A DNA stretch of 64,000 nucleotides, from contig JAQGDQ010000212.1 in assembly GCA_030141605.1 (NCBI GenBank), positions 30,813 to 94,812 on the forward strand. Direction: 5' to 3'. Under the pieces are notes generated by a model. It made no database searches, was not told the DNA's origin, and was given only the letters and a program-made list of their open reading frames with translations. The position numbers and the translations under genes are program-made. Positions 1-12,723 of this stretch are shown here, in pieces. The DNA is from Tubiluchus corallicola. Its lineage: Eukaryota; Priapulida; Priapulimorpha; Priapulimorphida; Tubiluchidae. Position 1 is the first letter of the stretch. Every line of letters begins with the position of its first letter.

Positions 1-409
1 GTAAGTATTATTATTATTATTATTATAATTCTTTATTTTTAAAAAGTACAGAATACACTCCCTCTATTTGTAGGGATATGTTTCAAATTTCTAAAAGCAT
101 TTACAAAGTCTTAAACATATTCACATACATATATAATTTAGAATCTAATACACGACAACGATCATATACAATACACATAGTTACAAATTATAATCCAACA
201 GTGCATACATACATAATAAACGATAACGAACATATTTTAATACTTAGTAACAAAAATTTACACACATTATACACAATGAAAAACAGCAAGTACAATTATA
301 ATAAACATAATTACCAATTCTAATGTAAATTCACATAATCATAAATAAAAAGAAAACAGCATATAGAAAACACGATGGGAGTTGTAAAAGTTCATCATCA
401 ACAGACTGT
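1..409. other. AT-rich stretch with short (ATT)n
   Basis: AT-rich DNA with a short ATT run at about 7-30. No supported gene. The small open frame at 78-323 has AT-driven composition (many N, I, Y, K) and no recognisable motif. Confidence 0.5.
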
Positions 410-715
410 TTATATACGGGCAAAAGACGATAGGAATTCATCCGAGATAAGATTTGCAAAAGCATTTATAGCATTATTATCCCCGCTAGAGAAAACATAG
501 TCCGAATCTAACGTAGGCAGAGTTCTAATAAAATCATTTCTTTTGCCTTGGTTTACTAATGTACATTCAAATAATAAATGATGTACAGACTGAAGGCTCA
601 ATAAGCAGTTACATGTGCTATTAGGAGCCTGCCCAATTTTGTACAAAAATTCCTTAAAATTTTCCTGCTTAAGTAATAAACTGAAAGCTAAAACTTCTAA
701 TTTTCTCCTGCCCAA
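410..715 (-). pseudogene. C-terminal tail of a non-LTR retrotransposon (LINE)
   Basis: An open frame of about 100 codons on the minus strand. It carries a Cys-x-Cys pair followed by HHLLFECTLV, matching the C-terminal pattern found after the reverse transcriptase in several LINE clades, where a Cys/His cluster ends in H-x-(L/I)-(L/F)-(F)-E-C. The same pattern recurs at 14.3 and 19.5 kb, so this is a dispersed family. No reverse transcriptase core is seen next to it, so the copy is truncated and presumed dead. The match is by motif only; the clade is not assigned. Confidence 0.55.
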
Positions 716-1009
716 AGAGACAGGGAATTGCGTGGGCGTATTAAAAACTTTTATTGGGTGTATACTTGTGTTTATACATTGGTACTTGTGTAAGTATTAA
801 TTTAAACAGGAAGCAAAGGGACTTTTAGAGTACATACCAAAATTTCCAGACAAAGTAGTACTACTTAGCATTACATTTACCTGTTTGAAATCCTTGTGTA
901 ATTGCAAGAGAAAATTCTTAATAGTTTAAAATATCCACACCATTCTATTGCCATCCCAGTGTGCACCGGTGATTCACCAAAAAACAATATTTATCTTATT
1001 GGCAATATA

Positions 1010-1229
1010 ATTTATACTTTTGCTTAATGTAGAGCTTTATGCAGTGTTTTCTAAATTATTTCAAACGAGTTACCATTAAAATGGCTGCGCCCAATGGTTA
1101 TTAAGAGTTTAAATTTTATAGAGTGTTACTGCTAATGCAAATTCTCTATGCAATAAGACAGGATGTAAACGATATAGAATTTCATGATGATTTTTTTAAT
1201 TTTTTTTATGCAGAGTGTTTTATGGTGCT
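1010..1229 (+). mobile_element. Partial copy of TTAA-flanked MITE family A
   Basis: The sequence closely follows the right-hand third of the element at 34378-35048, including the shared segment around AAAATGGCTGCGCC, and ends in GTGCT next to TTAA (1230-1233), the same end as the full copy. The left end is not recognisable, so the copy is truncated or diverged. Confidence 0.55.
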
Positions 1230-1436
1230 TTAAAGGAAAATGGGACCCAATTTTAGACTAGCAGAAAATGATTGAAACACTTAAAATATTGAGAGGAAAA
1301 ATATTTTTACTGCAGAAAATTTTAGATCATCATCCCAGTCATGCTCACGAAATTATAAGCCCAACAAAAATTTCAAATTTTTAATTGTGAGCTTTGAATT
1401 TGTCAATTTTTTGGGTTTTGTAGTCTAATTAATTTC

Positions 1437-2748
1437 CAGTGGCGGCTCAGAGCTAAAATTATTGGGGGTTCAAGGCCGGCTATACCATTAGACAAGCTAG
1501 GCAATTGCCTAGGGTGCCATTTGGGGGGTACATGAAATTCTGGAAGTAATTCTTTAATTTTCAAGTTTAATATAAGTAATGGTGTATGCGTATGTGTAAT
1601 TCCTTAAGTGCAGAACACTAATTAATTGAAACTAATTAGTTGCATTATTTTCTTGTCGAAATAAAAGGCTAAACGATACCAGTAAGTGTCTTCTAGTAGC
1701 AAAAAAACTCTATTTCTGCTTTATGTGGTTTCTTAAGATTACGTCATTTCTCGCAGACATTACTGATGCATTACCCTGCTTTTAACCGCAATTTCTATGT
1801 AAGTGCTGACAGAATGGTCCTTCCATTAATGAAAAATTTCTTACGATAGCATTTATCTAACTATGGCAGATAAGCCTATGAGAATCAAAGTCTGCAGGAC
1901 AAAATGCAGGAAACGAAGGATAAAAAAGCTGGCGAGTCATACAGAGTACAATGGGGTTATGAATCCAACTTCAAATTCAATTAGCATTAGCTGTAGATAG
2001 ATAATTAATTTAATTAACTATATTTAATTAATTATACTTAATTACTACACTATAATGCGTGCATTAGCTTAACGCGTATTATACTGTATTATAATATTAT
2101 ACAGGTAAAATTCAATATTGGGAGCGTGGTGGGGACCATGAGGAAGGGGACGCCTTTGCCTAGGGCGCCATAACACGTAAAGCCGGCTTTAGAAAATCTT
2201 TAGCCATGGTTTTAATAGGCTGAGATATTTGAATATCAGGCGTCTTTTCTTAAAAGCATCTTTCTCATGGAGAGACAACTGTGAAAACTTAAGCTGTCGA
2301 AGTTAACTTACAGTCACGGAACTTATTTCTTGGGGATGCAGGGAGGCCATGATTAAATTATTTGAATTTTAAGGACAAGACACATTGAGTCAGAATCTAA
2401 TTCTACACTAAAGCATTCAAGAATATACCGGTACACGGTGGTTTTCGGACACGTGACAATTGACAACATACACTGTGTGAGCGACCGTGCTCTCTTTACC
2501 TAGAGTGTAGCATCTTATCTCAGACGTGTGCACACGGCCGCATGCGCACAGCAGCCAAACACACGTTGCTGGAGTTGTAACTGTACTGCGCTGGGCCTGT
2601 GAAGCGCACAGTTCCGTCACGTGCTCTGGATCCATACAAGTATAATCAAAGAATCAAAGAAAAAAGACAATTATGAATATTATGGATATTATCGAATGAT
2701 AATAGAGGGTGCTGCAGTTCCACAATGCCTATACACGAGCCGCCACTG
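1437..2748. mobile_element. hAT-like non-autonomous DNA transposon
   Basis: It is bounded by perfect 12-bp inverted termini, CAGTGGCGGCTC at the left and GAGCCGCCACTG at the right. The flanking octamers ttaatttc and ctaattac match at 6 of 8 positions, as an aged 8-bp target duplication would. CAGTGGCGG-type ends and 8-bp duplications are typical of hAT elements. No transposase frame is visible inside. A similar right end (GGGCCGCCGCTG then ctaattac) occurs near 9550. Confidence 0.6.
1471..2191. mobile_element. Second inverted-repeat element nested in the hAT-like element
   Basis: The left edge reads AAGGCCGGCTATAC and the right edge is its imperfect reverse complement (GTAAAGCCGGCTTT). Just inside both edges is GCCTAGGG(T/C)GCCA, a motif familiar from short animal DNA transposons. 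No coding capacity is seen. Its position inside 1437-2748 makes it the younger insertion. Confidence 0.55.
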
Positions 2749-2805
2749 CTAATTACATTAAAAAAAATTGTCGCGTTTGTACAACATTTTAATTTGTAAT
2801 TTTAG
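2749..2805. other. Intron end before the plus-strand exon
   Basis: A short stretch between the hAT-like element and a plausible acceptor (aatttgtaattttag) for the exon starting at 2806. Confidence 0.35.
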
Positions 2806-2956
2806 CGTAACATAGATGGAGACAATATCCACTCTGGTGGTGTCCCACCATGGCTGCAACAAGAACTTGACGAGACTCCTTCAAGCCCTGGAATTACTGT
2901 TGGTAACCCTTCAAATTCAGTGGTGGGGCCATCTATGGAAGACTATCAGAAGCACT
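2806..2956 (+). CDS. Candidate internal exon of an unidentified plus-strand gene
   Basis: A 151-bp open segment with an AG acceptor (tgtaattttag) and a consensus donor (CACT|gtaagtag). Only one frame is open; the other two stop within three codons of the acceptor, and the open frame has a stop just upstream, as expected of a true acceptor. The product is about 50 residues, polar, rich in Pro, Ser, Gly and Asn, with a VPPWLQQELDETPSSPG stretch and ending MEDYQKH. This is non-repetitive, balanced composition, unlike its surroundings. It ends in phase 1 and joins in frame to the candidate exon at 8552. The family is not recognised; it could be a disordered region of a regulatory protein. The start of the gene was not found. 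Confidence 0.55.
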
Positions 2957-3249
2957 GTAAGTAGGGCAAACACTGTGTTCTTTAACTAATATAAAATATT
3001 TTGTTTTACCACACATGTATCGTGAATTTTTTTCATCATTCTCGTATGCAGTTTTATTGTTAAATGCCAAAGAGTTAAATAGCTTAACAGTTATAATTAT
3101 AAATTTATGTGTAAACGTTACTTTTGCAACTTCCATGTTTAGACTAAATTATTATACCTCTATCACCTGAAGTACTGCAGTTCTTAACACACTATAAAAT
3201 CAGAGAAAATGATTAAAATTTAAACTCGGCTATCAAAGGCTGTAAACTT

Positions 3250-4240
3250 AATTCAGTTCATTGTTTCATTGCAAATAATGATAGTGTGTGACTTGTTTCA
3301 TTGTATCAGTGCAAATAGTGATAGTATGTGACTTGTTTCATTGTTTCATTGCAAATAGTGATAGTGTGTGACTTGTTTCATTGTTTCAGTGCAAATAGTG
3401 ATAGTGTGTGACTTGTTTCATTGTTTGATTGTTTCATTGCAAATAGTGATAGTGTGTGACTCGTTTCATTGTTTCTTTGCAAATAGTGATAGTGTGTGAC
3501 TTGTCTCATTGTTTGATTGTTTCATTGCAAATAGTGATAGTGTGTGACTTGTTTCATTGTTTCATTGCAAATAGTGATAGTGTGTGACTTGTTTCATTGT
3601 TTCATTGCAAATAGTGATAGTGTGTGACTTGTTTCATTGTTTCATTGCAAATAGTGATAGTGTGTGACTTGTTTCATTGTTTGATTATTTCATTGCAAAT
3701 AGTGATAGTGTGTGACTTGTTTCATTGTTTGATTATTTCGTTGCAAATAGTGATAGTGTGTGACTTGTTTCATTGTTTGATTATTTCATTGCAAATAGTG
3801 ATAGTGTGTCACTTGTTTCATTGTTTGATTGTTTCATTGCAAATAGTGATAGTGTGTGACTTGTTTCATTGTTTCATTGCAAATAGTGATCGTGTGTCTC
3901 TTGTTTCATTGCAAATAGTGATAGTGTGTGACTTGTTTCATTGTTTCATTGCAAATAGTGATAGTGTGTGACTTGTTTCATTGTTTCATTGCAAATAGTG
4001 ATAGTGTGTCACTTGTTTCATTGCAAATAGTGATAGCGTGTGACTTTTTTCTTTGTTTCATTATTTCATTGCAAAGATTGATAGTGTGTGACTTGTTTCA
4101 TTGTTTGATTGTTTCATTGCAAATAGTGATAGTGTGTGACTTGTTCGATTATTTCATTGCAAATAGTGATAGTGTGTGACTTATTTCATTGTTTGATTGT
4201 TTCATTGCAAATAGTGATAGTGTGTGACTTGTTTCACCAC
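3250..4240. repeat. Minisatellite with ~34-42 bp unit
   Basis: About 25 tandem copies of a unit containing TTTCATTGCAAATAGTGATA followed by GTGTGTGACTTG. Copies vary by an optional TTGATTG(A)TT insertion, giving two length classes. Frames such as 3624-3971 (repeated [12 protein letters not shown]) are a by-product of the repeat and are not called as genes. It lies in the putative intron between 2956 and 8552. Confidence 0.9.
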
Positions 4241-4482
4241 CAGGCGAGTAATAGGAGACAGCACGCTTACTTTTAATAGATTTTCACTTTATCATAAAGT
4301 TATTTTTATTATTGCAGTGCGACTTGTAAAGAAATCAAAACTGAATCCGAATCGAGTAGGAGCAAAGCGTGATCGGAGCGCCTCCACACGGGCAGACTGG
4401 CTACCGTCATTTGGTAGAGTGTGGAATAACCAACGACGATCACTTTCAAAGTTTGTAGTGTTTGCAGACTTAAATTCCATGC

Positions 4483-4946
<464 letters not shown>

Positions 4947-4947
<1 letters not shown>

Positions 4948-5105
4948 TATTACTGCAAAAGCGTTTCTGATAATTAAATAATAGGTCAAAAACTTACTTA
5001 ACGGCAGGCGAGCCCAACTATTGGTGCATCACAAACCAATTAATTTTCAACATCAAAAATATTCCACGAGCACGTTGCACGCGTTTGAGGAAAGTCAGTA
5101 GTCGG
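4947..5105 (+). mobile_element. Fragment of dispersed repeat family E
   Basis: It shares TACTGCAAAAGCGTTTCTGA and AATATTCCACGAGC with the longer copies at 32499-33130 and 56189-56765. Both ends are missing; the left end abuts the GA array. Confidence 0.6.
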
Positions 5106-5164
5106 TATCTGTTTTCAGAAAGATCAGTAATCGACTATCAGCTCATATTGGCTTTTGTCGTGAT

Positions 5165-6300
5165 CAGAACAACACTGACGTGCCTATGGCTCCTGTTTTT
5201 ATCACTATGCTAGGTCCCAAAAAGTAAGCAGCCAACTTGCTGCTGTCTCCCTTTCTGGGGTTTATGCTGGGCTCTCAAAATTCGCACCCCAAACCTGCAT
5301 ATGGCTCCTGTTTTGGTTACTATACTCGACTCCCAATGTTCTACATCTGACTTTCAGATGGCTCGTGTTTGGTCACTATGCTAAGCTCTCAAAATTCACA
5401 CCCAACATGCACATGGCTCGTGCTTGATCACTATGCTAAGCTCTCAAAATTCACGCCCAACATGCATATGGCTCGTGCTTGGTCACTATGCTATGGTCCC
5501 AAAATTCACACCCTACATGCGCATGGCTCGTGTTTGGTCACTATGCTAAGCTCCCAAAATTAATGCCCAACATGCATATGGCTCATGCTTGATCACTATG
5601 CTAAGCTCTCAAAATTCACACCCAACATGCACATGGCTCGTGTTTGGTCACTATGCTAAGCTCCCAAAATTAATGCCCAACATGCATATGGCTCGTGCTT
5701 GGTCACTATGCTAAGTTCTCAAAATTCACACCCAACATGCACATGGCTCGTGTTTGGTCACTATGCTAAGCTCCCAAAATTAATGCCCAACATGCATATG
5801 GCTCGTGCTTGGTCACTATGCTAAGTTCTCAAAATTCACACCCAACATGCATATGGCTCATGCTTGATCACTATGCTAAGCTCTCAAAATTCACGCCCAA
5901 CATGCATATGGCTCGTGCTTGGTCACTATGCTATGGTCCCAAAATTCACACCCTACATGCACATGGCTCGTGTTTGGTCACTATGCTAAGCTCCCAAAAT
6001 TAATGCCCAACATGCATATGGCTCATGCTTGATCACTATGCTAAGCTCTCCAAATTCACACCCAACATGCACATGGCTCGTGTTTGGTCACCATGCTAAG
6101 CTCTCAAAATTCACGCCCAACATGCATATGGCTCGTGCTTGGTCACTATGCTAAGTTCTCAAAATTCACGCCCAACATGCATATGGCTCGTGCTTGATCA
6201 CTATGCTAAGCTCTCAAAATTCACACCCAATGTGCATATGGCTCTTGGTCACTATGCTAAGCTCTCAAAATTCACGCCCAACCTGCATATGGCTCCGGGT
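5165..6300. repeat. Minisatellite with 55-bp unit
   Basis: About 18 tandem copies of a 55-bp unit (spacing checked at 5358, 5413 and 5468), each with ATGGCTCGTG, GGTCACTATGCTAAGCTC and AAAATTCAC. The first units are more diverged. The ~64-residue frames inside (for example 5369-5563) are repeat by-products. Confidence 0.92.
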
Positions 6301-8551
6301 TTGGTTTTTGCAAAATTGCACATCTGAGCAGCATTTAAAGGGTTTTTCAAATTTTATTTGCCAGTGTGTTTGATCGATCTATTGATCTATCAGATTTTAA
6401 TAAAATTAGATTTTTTTCTATGGACCTTTTCACTTTTTCTTTACACCTAAGAATTGTGCCCTACCCCCCCCCCCCATTTCGTCAGCTCTATGCTCTGTTT
6501 CGTTCTTGATGAAACAAGCATATGAAGTGTCTGCATCTAATGCCAGGTCTGGCAATTAATTAAAGGCTGCGGAAATTATCATTTCCCAAAACTTCTGGTA
6601 ATTCCAGTTTGTTCAATTAGCGATAGTACCTCGTAATTCCATCCTTGTTTGTTCGTGCCCTATTTAGATTTCTGGAACTTTCCGAAAATGCTCATTTTGG
6701 ATGTCAGTTCTCATGTTACGCTCGTATGTTAGCATAGCATTCGCTTAATTACTGTCTAGGTTATCTATTCCATTTGCTTAATTATCAACACTGTGTGGTA
6801 ACTTGGTCAAGGGGAGTAGATGAGCTAAGCAGTGCATAGCAACTCCAGTTAAGCAGTGCTGAGACTGGCCAGTGAGTGAATGAGTGACAGCCAAGTTTAT
6901 TTCTCGTGCTATGTACGTTCGTATACAATTTGAAATCCATTTATTTTTCCCTTTGGAAGTTGTACACTTGGGCAGTGGCATTAAAGAGGTGCAGAAAAAA
7001 CCGAAAATAGATAAAAAAAATTGCCGGGAAAAAGAGTGTTTAATTTTGAGTAAAGAATGCTTATGCTTGTATCTAATACCAGGTATGTTAGCAAAACGAA
7101 AATTTCATTTTGGTCTGCTGATAATCGCATTTTCAGTTGAGTTTTGTTTTTCAGCCGAAAGTACTTTTAGTAGTATTTATCCAGCTTAGTTTTTTCTGCT
7201 GGATGTTAGAAACATTTTGGCTAAAATAGTTCAAATAAAGCATACATATAGTTTTTGTACCATTTGTAGCATGCTTTGGTGCTGACGACTGTGAGGTTTT
7301 AAGGTTTGTAGGCATAATAAACCGAAATATCACAGCGTAATTTGAACATAACCAAGTTTAATCTTATAATTTATGAAAAAACGTTTGCCACAAAGGATTG
7401 TCAATTTTTTTGAAGCTTTATGATCTTTAACCATAAACATTATTCTACTTTTTTGGTTAGGATTTTTGCTTAGCTACTTCGGGCTTGTATCAGAGCAAAT
7501 ATAAGCAAGCAGGCTGAAATGGATGCAAAACACCAGTTTAATGTGCTGACCAAAAGTTTCTTTATTCTGTAATACAATGATTTAACAATTAGTTTAATTT
7601 GCATTGAATAGAAGAGAGTTCATCGCATGATTAGATGTATGACTATAACTAAGAAAACTGGTATAAAAATTATGATATATATTGAAATTAATTAATAATG
7701 ACTTACGTTGTTAGAGCCTTTAATAGTTACAAAGACAGGAATGAGAACTCCAAGACCTTAAGAACAACGATGTCACAACAATAAACTTGTAAGAAATTTA
7801 GAGTCATAATGTTCATCATAGACACAACACTAGAGCAATGGCGGAGAGAACCAAAAGACAGTAAAATGTCATACAACTACTATAGCTATAGCTCACGAAA
7901 GACCAAAATGCTAATGTATTCAAGGATATTAGGTGCTTCAATTTTAAAAGAGTGACTACTGTAAAAGGTAAAAAGTCTACTAAATAAACAAACAGGTGGC
8001 AGCACAGCAGCAGTAACTAAATAAAAACCAAAAAGGGTCTATGCACCCGCTACAAGGCAAATACAAAACATTGTCTTTATTTCAGAATTCTGTCAGTTTT
8101 GATAGTAGTAGGTTTTGCAAAAATAAGTTCGGTACCTGTTTCCTACGTTTGTAATGTCAGTTTCGGTAACACCCCTGTCTAGTACTGAAGCTTTTCGTGG
8201 CTTTGAGACCCATAAGTGGACAGGGGTATGGTTCTTGTTGGTTTCTCAATGGGAATGGTGTCCTGACTTAACTCTTCTAGAACTTTATTCTGCCTTTAAA
8301 TTTAGAATTAACTTTAAACTTAATTTTTGTTTAATTAAAGAATTTGCTGGTTATGTTTTTTCTGGACTGCCCGGTATTTTGGGATTTGGCCAATGTCTTT
8401 TGCGGATTTTTAAGAGAAAATTGTTCACCAATCAGCTATCTGCCACTTTCCGTCTAGAAACTCGGATATTATTGTAACAAGAGCGCAGAAAAACCTGTCT
8501 TTCATTCTTCTGTTGTGTCAACTTATACCCGGCTTTTAATTTTGCTTTCAG
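6301..8551. other. No feature recognised
   Basis: Unique AT-rich sequence with an 11-base C run near 6465. Open frames at 6884-7189 and 8154-8477 show no recognisable motif, and neither has a convincing start context or splice partners. Probably intron of the putative plus-strand gene. Confidence 0.4.
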
Positions 8552-8593
8552 ACGACATTTCCGAAAAGTCTCATCACGGAAACTCGATGCCAG
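8552..8593 (+). CDS. Candidate 42-bp exon of the same plus-strand gene
   Basis: It has a strong acceptor (ttaattttgctttcag) and a donor (CCAG|gtaaca). Joined to the exon ending at 2956, the split codon T|AC is completed and 14 codons stay open, reading Y-DISEKSHHGNSMP, again polar and Ser/His-rich like the previous exon. It ends in phase 1. Small exons are easy to find by chance, so the support rests on the strong acceptor and phase agreement. Possible continuations at 10278 or 16795 were weighed and not accepted. Confidence 0.4.
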
Positions 8594-8794
8594 GTAACAG
8601 CTCTCGATGATGGAACACTAGACGAGCATCGGGAAGAAGGACATTACTTATGTTTCACTTGTGTTTCACTTATTGTTATTAATATTTGTGTGGATTATAA
8701 ACAGAGTAATGCAGATGACTGTAACATGAGCTGCCTTAAAAAGGAAATACATTTTCTTAGAACAGGAAAATTGTGCGTAAATGAATATCCTAAT

Positions 8795-9250
8795 TGGAGC
8801 CAAAAAGGTCGCACACCGTCAAGGTCGGATGAAAAGAAAAGTGTGACCTGGGGCGTAAAGGTTGCACACCTTCAAGGTTGGATCAAGAGAAATAAATGAC
8901 CCTGGCCATAATGGTCGTACACCGGCAAGGTCGGATCAAAAGAAAGGTGCGACCTGGAGGTAAAGGTTGTACACCTTCAAGGTCGGATCAAGAGAAATAA
9001 ATGACCCTGGCCATAATGGTCGTACACCGGCAAGGTCGGATCAAAAGAAAGGTGCGACCTGGAGGTAAAGGTTGTACACCGTCAGGGTAGGATCAAAAGA
9101 AATAAATGACCCTGGCCATAATGGTCGTACACCGGCAAGGTCGGATCAAAAGAAAGGTGCGACCTGGAGGTAAAGGTTGTACACCGCCAGGGTAGGATCA
9201 AAAGAACGAAACGGCTCTGGAAGTAAAGGTCGTGCACCGCCAAAGTCCGA
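8795..9250. repeat. Minisatellite built on AAGGTCGGATCAAAAG
   Basis: Tandem ~50-55 bp half-units (AGGTCGGATCAAAAGAAA, GTCGTACACCGGCAAGG, GACCTGGAGGTAAAGGTTGT) arranged as alternating pairs of about 105 bp. No gene. The minus-strand frame at 9082-9417 crosses the array and is not supported. Confidence 0.85.
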
Positions 9251-9759
9251 ATAAAAGAAAGTGTCTGAGGTAACATGCTGTACACTGCACTGCTAGTGTC
9301 TGCTGCTAAGTAAAAAAAGTACTGACACTCCCACAGTTTGATATCAGTTGTCACATGCTTAAAGACCGTATACCAGCATATTCTTGAACTGCGACAATTT
9401 AGGCTATTCGTAAACAAAAAATTTTTGTGTGTTTGTTTTTTTAAATTGCAATTACAAATTACAACATTATAGTTATGTATGTTTGTTTCGTTTTAAAATA
9501 GTGGCTAAAAATTTTCTAAAGCAGCACCCCCACTAATTTTAACTACGGGCCGCCGCTGCTAATTACCTTGGGTTTTTAATACTTTTAAAGTCTTACCTAC
9601 TTTAGTAATTGATGTACTCGTGTTACGTTGCACTATATTGGCAGCTTTTGGTTGTTTGATACTGGCTTTCTGGATACTAAGTACAACCCTGGTACAAATT
9701 ATGCAAATTATGCATCATTGATAACCTTTAGATGTCACAATCTATTATCTTTTTTCCTT

Positions 9760-10047
9760 CCATTTCCACTAACACATCCTTTTACCCTTCCTGTGTGATC
9801 TAACCTTTCTCCCAGTTCTTTTTTTTTGTTCACTCATCCATTTTTTATCGGGTTCACATGACAGTGGGCTTATACAAGCCTTTGCTTCTCTAGCCCATTG
9901 CAGTACAATTATTCTTTTATGATAGCGATAGTGTATGAAACATAACAATTTAATACAGTATGACGTAATAATTTTGATGTCACTGTGTGTTTAATGTCAT
10001 TATATTGTACTGAATGTGATAATAATAAACTAAACTAAACTGGAAAA
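9760..10047 (+). mobile_element. Probable 3' end of a LINE with (TAAAC)n tail
   Basis: T-rich non-coding sequence with the hairpin-like GGGCTTATACAAGCC and a CTCTAGCCCA block, ending in aataataaactaaactaaac. A short tandem tail of this kind (also at about 33290-33310 after LINE-coding remnants) is typical of CR1/L2-type elements. No coding part is attached. Confidence 0.5.
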
Positions 10048-10894
10048 TTCAAAGTGTACAGCCAAACCTAATTATAACGCACACCGTTATAATAACAATC
10101 TCGCTTAACACTCAGATTATTGGAAAACAAAATATCTATGTTTACTAGATATTTGTTAATGCACATCTGTCTGTGTGTCTGTTAATGCACATTGTTATAA
10201 TGCTACAGACTCAATGCCAACTTTGTCTAGAATCCAAAAGTGGGCAGTATAAAGATGTTCGGCTGTAATTACAAACTTCTGTTTGCAGTTTATTTAGCTA
10301 CAACTAAATTCATAAGAAAACTCTCTCAATAAAATTTACGATGATTTATCGTTTAATAGATCAACATACAATAAATATATTCCATGGAACAATTCTTATG
10401 ACTTGTCAATCAGTATTACAACATACAATAGCTGTCTTGATTACGTAAGGCTCATATTTTCAACAGTTCTGTATAAGAAACATACACAAGTCTTGTTTTT
10501 TGTATTTTAACACTGCTTATGTAATGAACAATGGTTTGTTTTGTCTCGTATTTTAACAATGCTAAATAAATAAAATTCTTAGTAACGGTAACAAAAATTA
10601 TTTTGAAAGTTTGTACAATACAAATTCACAACCACAACAACACAAAATCTCATTCAATTTAAATAATGTGTAAAATAAAATCATAATTACTTAACAACAA
10701 CCGCTTCGCTATAAAGCATCTGTAAATAAAAAAATAATTTAAAACCTGACATGATATCATTGCAGAAGTATTTTAATCCTGTTTGAATTACGACAACTTT
10801 CTAAAATTCTTCAGTAAAAATGTTATTCACTTTATACAGGCACTGCACAGTCTTATTGAATGAAACAAAGACATTTTAAAACAAATTACTATAA
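10048..10894. other. No feature recognised
   Basis: AT-rich unique sequence. An AG at 10277 followed by a short open stretch ending in CAATAAA was considered as a terminal exon and not accepted. Confidence 0.4.
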
Positions 10895-11212
10895 CATGAC
10901 AGATGTTTCGACAGCACGGTTTTCGGGCTTTGCTGAATCTTCAGAATACAGAATGACAGAAATGTCTTCAGTATGACAGAGTTTACAAATAGTAAACAGT
11001 TTTATAGGCAAAGCCTACAGTACATGAAAATGACTATGTTTTGACATAACTATGTGATATGGCTCCATTGTTGAAAATGCGCTAATTTTGATAAATTTTG
11101 TTCTGGCAGAGCGGCTGCTCCCCTATTAGTTACGCCATTGTTTTCATGTACTTTACGTCGGCTTGCGTATAAAACTGGTTACTGTTTGTGTATACTCTGT
11201 TATACTGAACAT
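10895..11212. mobile_element. Fold-back element with ~70-bp inverted arms
   Basis: Arms at about 10968-11037 and 11142-11212 are imperfect reverse complements sharing TCAGTAT(G/A)ACAGAGT, CAGTTTTATA and AGTACATGAAAA. Just outside the left arm, on the minus strand, is CTGAAGATTCAGC followed 27 bases on by GTCGAAACATCTGTCA, a motif pair that recurs at 29.2 kb. The arrangement suggests a retroelement terminus or a MITE; the class is uncertain. Confidence 0.5.
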
Positions 11213-11753
11213 GACGGCTAAGCTGTGCCATTGAATCTTTTATCATGTAAAATTTCAATTTTCAATTTTGTTCCGACATCATATTGTGAATGAATTGAGG
11301 TCACTGTGACATAACTATGACGTCAGAAACGTGAATTATGACACAGTTTGCTTGCTTTAATGCGACTTCTGCTGTTTAGCAAATGGCTTATATAAATGAC
11401 ACAAATCCATTACATTTTAATTAATGATAAGTAACCAAATAAATAGACTTTATACAATCAAATAATAAGTAGTGTTACATACATGACTATATTTCCAATT
11501 TAGTAATTATATTGACAACATTTTGACACATCTCATATATATAGTTTTCATTTATCATAAACTATTTACAGTCATATAATAACGTTTCAACAACTGGTTA
11601 ATGTTACAGCATAAATAAATAAAGTTTGACAAAAATTTATAATGTATTTACAATAATGTCTTTTTAGGTAATAGACGTCTGATCCTTACTAGGCACTGAA
11701 TGTTACTTGGAAATTCACAAATAATCAGATTTGAACTGACAAAAACAATTCAG
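11213..11753. other. No feature recognised
   Basis: AT-rich unique sequence without supported genes or repeats. Confidence 0.4.
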
Positions 11754-12530
11754 ATGGGCGTGGTCAGGGGGCCATGGCATGTTCAGATGAGTACATAAGG
11801 GGCACGGTCAGGGTCATGTAGAGAATTTGTAGCCGTTCCAAGAAGCAAATAAAGCGCACGCTCAGACAGATGCAGACAGATTGGAATGAGCACCTTCGAG
11901 TTGATTGGAAAGGTTTATGTATTGAAATCATAGTCACACAAACATAATATAATAATTTCGTCATGTTCATACAGATGGATGTGGTCAACGAGACAGATAT
12001 TGACAAGCACGTATGGACATGGTCAGCCAGACATGGACAGATTTTGACAAGCACATATGGACACGGTCAGCCAGACACGGACAGATTTTGACAAGCACGT
12101 ATGGACATGGTCAGCCAGACATGGACAGATTTTGACAAGCACGTATGGACATGGTCAGCCAGACACGGACAGATTTTGACAAGCACGTATGGACATGGTC
12201 AGCCAGACATGGACAGATTTTTACAAGGACGTATGGACATGGTCAACCAGACATGGACAGATTTTGACAAGCACGTATGGACATGGTCAGCCAGACACGG
12301 ACAGATTTTGACAAGCACGTATGGACATGGTCAGCCAGACATGGACAGATTTTGACAAGCACGTATGGACATGGTCAGCCAGACACGGACAGATTTTGAC
12401 AAGCACATATGAACATGGTCAGCAAGCCATGGACAGATTGTAACAAGCACATATGGACCTAGCAAAACGCGGACAGATTCTGACAAGCATATGTGGACAT
12501 GGTCAGCCAGATATGGACAGATTCGTAGGA
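11754..12530. repeat. Minisatellite with 44-bp unit
   Basis: About 12 well-matched copies (12000-12530) of a 44-bp unit containing GACATGGTCAGCCAGACATG and GACAGATTTTGACAAGCAC. More diverged, related sequence lies at both edges (11754-12000 and 12530-12690). Frames such as 12101-12355 are repeat by-products. Confidence 0.9.
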
Positions 12531-12723
12531 ACAGATAAGAGGAATGCTCAGACCGACATGGATAATGAAGGATGAGCACAAGTGCGACATAGGAAGATGC
12601 AAACGGCTTCAGATTAGCATCTGCTGGACATGGGCCTGCAGACATGGGCAGATTTGAAGGAGCACACACGGGGGAGATCAGGCAGACATAGACGAACTGG
12701 GATCCATTAGACTAATTTTAAAC

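Noticed and set aside
1758-1799. 42-bp open stretch with good acceptor and GTAAGT donor
   Set aside because: It lies inside the nested transposon at 1471-2191 and encodes nothing recognisable; probably chance.
8154-8477. 107-residue plus-strand frame as a gene
   Set aside because: No recognised domain, composition near random AT-rich sequence, and no splice or start context.
10278-10331. Short terminal exon of the plus-strand gene ending in CAATAAA
   Set aside because: Phase fits, but 14 codons ending at a stop that overlaps the poly(A)-like hexamer is too weak to accept.
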